Below, one piece after another: positions 61,999-64,000 of a stretch of DNA of 64,000 bases. The position numbers and the translations under genes were made by a program. Where the stretch lies: positions 1 through 64,000 of the forward strand of contig NZ_RCUY01000015.1 of NCBI RefSeq assembly GCF_003667575.1, written 5' to 3'. This stretch comes from Mycetocola lacteus (GTDB lineage Bacteria; Actinomycetota; Actinomycetes; Actinomycetales; Microbacteriaceae). Each line of letters opens with the position of its first letter. Position 1 is the stretch's first letter. The notes under the pieces are model-generated. The model had not been told where the DNA came from and ran no database searches. It saw nothing but the letters and a program-made list of their open reading frames with translations.

Positions 61999-63429
61999 CT
62001 AGCCTTCGAGGCTGGTCATGACGTGCTTGATCCGGGTGTAGTCCTCGAAGCCGTACCCCGAGAGATCCTTGCCATAACCGGACTTCTTGAATCCGCCGTG
62101 CGGCATCTCGGCGGTCAGCACGATGTGGGTGTTGATCCACACGCAGCCGAAGTCGAGGTCGCGGGCCAGGCGCATCGCGCGCGAGTGATTGGCGGTCCAG
62201 ACGCTCGAGGCGAGGGCGTATTCGACGTCGTTTGCGAGTTCGATGGCCTCCTCCTCGGTGTCGAAGGCCTGCACGGTGAGGATCGGGCCGAAGCTCTCCT
62301 TCTGCACCACGTCGTCGTCCTGCTTGACGCCGGTGATCACGGTCGGGGCGACGAAGTAGCCGGTCTCCCCCACGCGCTTTCCGCCGGCCGCCACGACCGC
62401 GTGAGCGGGCAGGCTGCCGAGGATGTCGAGCACCTGGGCGAAGTGGTTCTTGTTGTTCATCGGACCGTAGAACGCGTCGGCGTTGTCCGGGCCCGCGGTC
62501 ACCGTGGCCTCGGCCGCGGCCACCAGCGCCTTCACGAACTCGTCGTGCTTGGAGCGGTGCACGATCACGCGGGTTGCGGCGGTGCAGTCCTGGCCGGCGT
62601 TGAAGTACCCGGCCTCGGCGATGCCCTGGGCGGCCGCCTGGATGTCGGCGTCCTCAAACACCACGGTCGGGGCCTTGCCCCCGAGTTCGAGGTGCACGCG
62701 GTGCAGGTTCTTGGCGGCCGAGGTGGCCACCGCCTGACCCGCCCGCACCGAACCGGTGATCGCGACCAGTCCCGGGGTCTTGTGCTCGGTGAGCAGGGTG
62801 CCGGTGCTGGCATCCCCCAGGACCACGTTGAACACACCGTCCGGGAGGATCCCGGCGGTAATGCGGGCGAGCTCCAGGGTCGACTCGGGGGTTGTGTCCG
62901 AGGGCTTCAGCACAATCGTGTTACCGGCGGCCAGCGCCGGACCGATCTTCCAGATCGCCATCAGGAACGGGTAGTTCCACGGGGTCACCTGGGCGACCAC
63001 GCCGATGGGCTCACGCCGCACAAACGAGGTGAATCCCTCGACGTACTCGGCCGCGGCCTTGCCCTCAAGGTTCCGGGCGGCACCGGCGAAGAAGCGCAGC
63101 TGCTCGGCACCGGTGAGGATCTCCTCGGCGCGCACGGTCTCGATCGGCTGACCGGTGTTGCGCACCTGAGCGGCAACCAGGGCGTCCTGGTTTTCCTCGA
63201 TCGCGTCGGCAAGCTTCAGCAGCGCCGCCTGACGCTGGCTCGGGGTGCTGCGACGCCAGGTGGCAAACGCGGTCTTGGCGGCGGCGAAGGCCGCATCCAC
63301 ATCGGACTCCACCGACACCGGAGCGTGGGAAACCACGTTTTCGGTGGCCGGATCGATCACGTCGAGGATCGTGGTTCCGGCCACATCCACAAACGCGCCG
63401 TTGATAAAGTTCTGCAGCTTCTCGGTCAT
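61999..63429 (-). CDS. Gamma-aminobutyraldehyde dehydrogenase
   Basis: A 476-residue aldehyde dehydrogenase. Asn152 (TPWNYP), Glu248 (LELGGKAP) and the catalytic Cys282 (NAGQDCTAATR) are in place. In this operon it would turn 4-aminobutanal from putrescine oxidase into GABA, like PatD/PuuC. The start at 63429 (MTEKLQNFING) fits the family; the open frame upstream overlaps the next gene. Confidence 0.92.
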   Translation of the reverse strand: MTEKLQNFINGAFVDVAGTTILDVIDPATENVVSHAPVSVESDVDAAFAAAKTAFATWRRSTPSQRQAALLKLADAIEENQDALVAAQVRNTGQPIETVRAEEILTGAEQLRFFAGAARNLEGKAAAEYVEGFTSFVRREPIGVVAQVTPWNYPFLMAIWKIGPALAAGNTIVLKPSDTTPESTLELARITAGILPDGVFNVVLGDASTGTLLTEHKTPGLVAITGSVRAGQAVATSAAKNLHRVHLELGGKAPTVVFEDADIQAAAQGIAEAGYFNAGQDCTAATRVIVHRSKHDEFVKALVAAAEATVTAGPDNADAFYGPMNNKNHFAQVLDILGSLPAHAVVAAGGKRVGETGYFVAPTVITGVKQDDDVVQKESFGPILTVQAFDTEEEAIELANDVEYALASSVWTANHSRAMRLARDLDFGCVWINTHIVLTAEMPHGGFKKSGYGKDLSGYGFEDYTRIKHVMTSLEG

Positions 63430-63448
63430 GCTCTTCTCCCGTTTCGCT

Positions 63449-64000
63449 CTAGCCCAGCGGGGCCATCGTGTACTTGGTGGACAGATACTCGTGAATACCC
63501 TCGGAACCGCCCTCGCGACCGATCCCCGACTGCTTGACCCCACCAAACGGTGCGGCGGCGTTGGAGAGCACTCCGACGTTGAGGCCCATCATGCCCGTCT
63601 CCAGCGCACCAATCAAGCGTTGTGCGCGACCCTGGTCGGTGGTAAAGACGTAGCTCACCAAGCCGTACTCGGTGTCGTTGGCGGCGGCGATGGCCTCGGC
63701 CTCGGTGTCGAAGGTGGATACCGCGAGGACCGGCCCGAAGATCTCCTCGCGCAGGATGTCGGATCCCGGAGCCACGCCACTCAGCACGGCGGGGGCGAAG
63801 TAGGATCCCTCGCCCTCGATCGCGGTGCCGCCGGTGTGCAGGGTCGCGCCGCGGGAAACCGCGTCGTTCACCAGGGCCACACACTTGGCCACCGCACGGT
63901 CATCGATCAGCGGGCCGATCTGCACGCCCTCCTCGGTGCCGCGACCGATCTTCATCGCCTGGACCCGCTCGGTGACCCGGGCGGTGAACTCCTCGGCGAT
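63449..64000 (-). CDS. gabD: Succinate-semialdehyde dehydrogenase, C-terminal part (cut by window)
   Basis: Only the last 183 residues are inside the window. IGPLIDDRAVAKCVALVNDAV, EEIFGPVLAVSTFDTEAEAI and the end GLNVGVLSNAAAPFGGVKQSGIGREGGSEGIHEYL are typical of GabD-type succinate-semialdehyde dehydrogenases. The catalytic cysteine lies outside. It is the first visible gene of the putrescine operon and would convert the semialdehyde derived from GABA into succinate. A GABA aminotransferase is not in view. Confidence 0.85.
   Translation of the reverse strand: MAEEFTARVTERVQAMKIGRGTEEGVQIGPLIDDRAVAKCVALVNDAVSRGATLHTGGTAIEGEGSYFAPAVLSGVAPGSDILREEIFGPVLAVSTFDTEAEAIAAANDTEYGLVSYVFTTDQGRAQRLIGALETGMMGLNVGVLSNAAAPFGGVKQSGIGREGGSEGIHEYLSTKYTMAPLG

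Overview
The window is a piece of a high-G+C actinobacterial chromosome. Evidence for this is the codon use, the adjacent pair of hot-dog dehydratases upstream of murB, the rplJ-rplL pair, flavin putrescine oxidase, a CopD-CtaG fusion, and several genes whose start codon lies 6-7 nt after a TANNNT -10 box (leaderless starts). Gene content best fits the Microbacteriaceae; I do not name a genus. No transposase, integrase, phage gene or CRISPR array was seen.

Layout. 0.1-3.2 kb: MFS exporter with a MarR regulator, then rplL and rplJ behind a leader carrying an intrinsic terminator. 3.3-7.2 kb: DUF1275 membrane protein, a second MarR regulator, a class I aminotransferase, a YbaK editing protein and an orphan Tdi1-like immunity protein. 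7.3-11.3 kb: four-gene ABC importer (SBP, two permeases, ATPase). 11.5-13.5 kb: two MaoC-type dehydratases and murB. 13.6-16.7 kb: first WXG100/type VII-associated locus with a tandem pair of near-identical immunity-like genes. 16.8-24.9 kb: GNAT, two-component system, SfnG-like monooxygenase, 50-bp tandem repeats, small secreted protein, VOC dioxygenase, TauE exporter, phosphatase, unknown membrane protein. 25-29.6 kb: nucleoside hydrolase, MFS and ribokinase operon with a divergent LacI repressor and twin operators. 29.7-33 kb: tRNA-Met, tRNA-Thr, rmlB with its 3' end repeated in tandem, and a two-DUF2975 plus HTH operon. 33-38.4 kb: inositol monophosphatase, polar amino acid ABC importer, DUF985 cupin, amidohydrolase.

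38.6-41.6 kb is an island of lower G+C: a second WXG100-type locus (SseB-like protein, small ESX-like protein, large WXG protein, membrane/PH-like partner) followed by an orphan VbhA-type antitoxin. 41.7-49.5 kb: an atypical S-adenosylhomocysteinase-like protein, a GntR, ADP-ribosylglycohydrolase, NCS1 permease and PfkB kinase operon that recalls E. coli yegTUVW, and a thioredoxin. 49.55-51.2 kb holds two more paralogs of the membrane/PH-like partner, lying between two near-identical hairpins and next to tRNA-Tyr. 51.8-58 kb: YajQ, then DyP peroxidase and a copper module (PCuAC, CopC, CopD-CtaG). 58-64 kb: a putrescine operon (partial succinate-semialdehyde dehydrogenase, aminobutyraldehyde dehydrogenase, putrescine oxidase, universal stress protein, APC permease), cut by the window edge.

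The most unusual content is the dispersed WXG100/immunity-like material: two WXG loci and a three-member family of membrane proteins sharing a DVNV...HPE.R..L.D...AL.RVEE C-terminus, with clear signs of duplication. All functional assignments come from reading motifs and gene context by eye; no searches were run.
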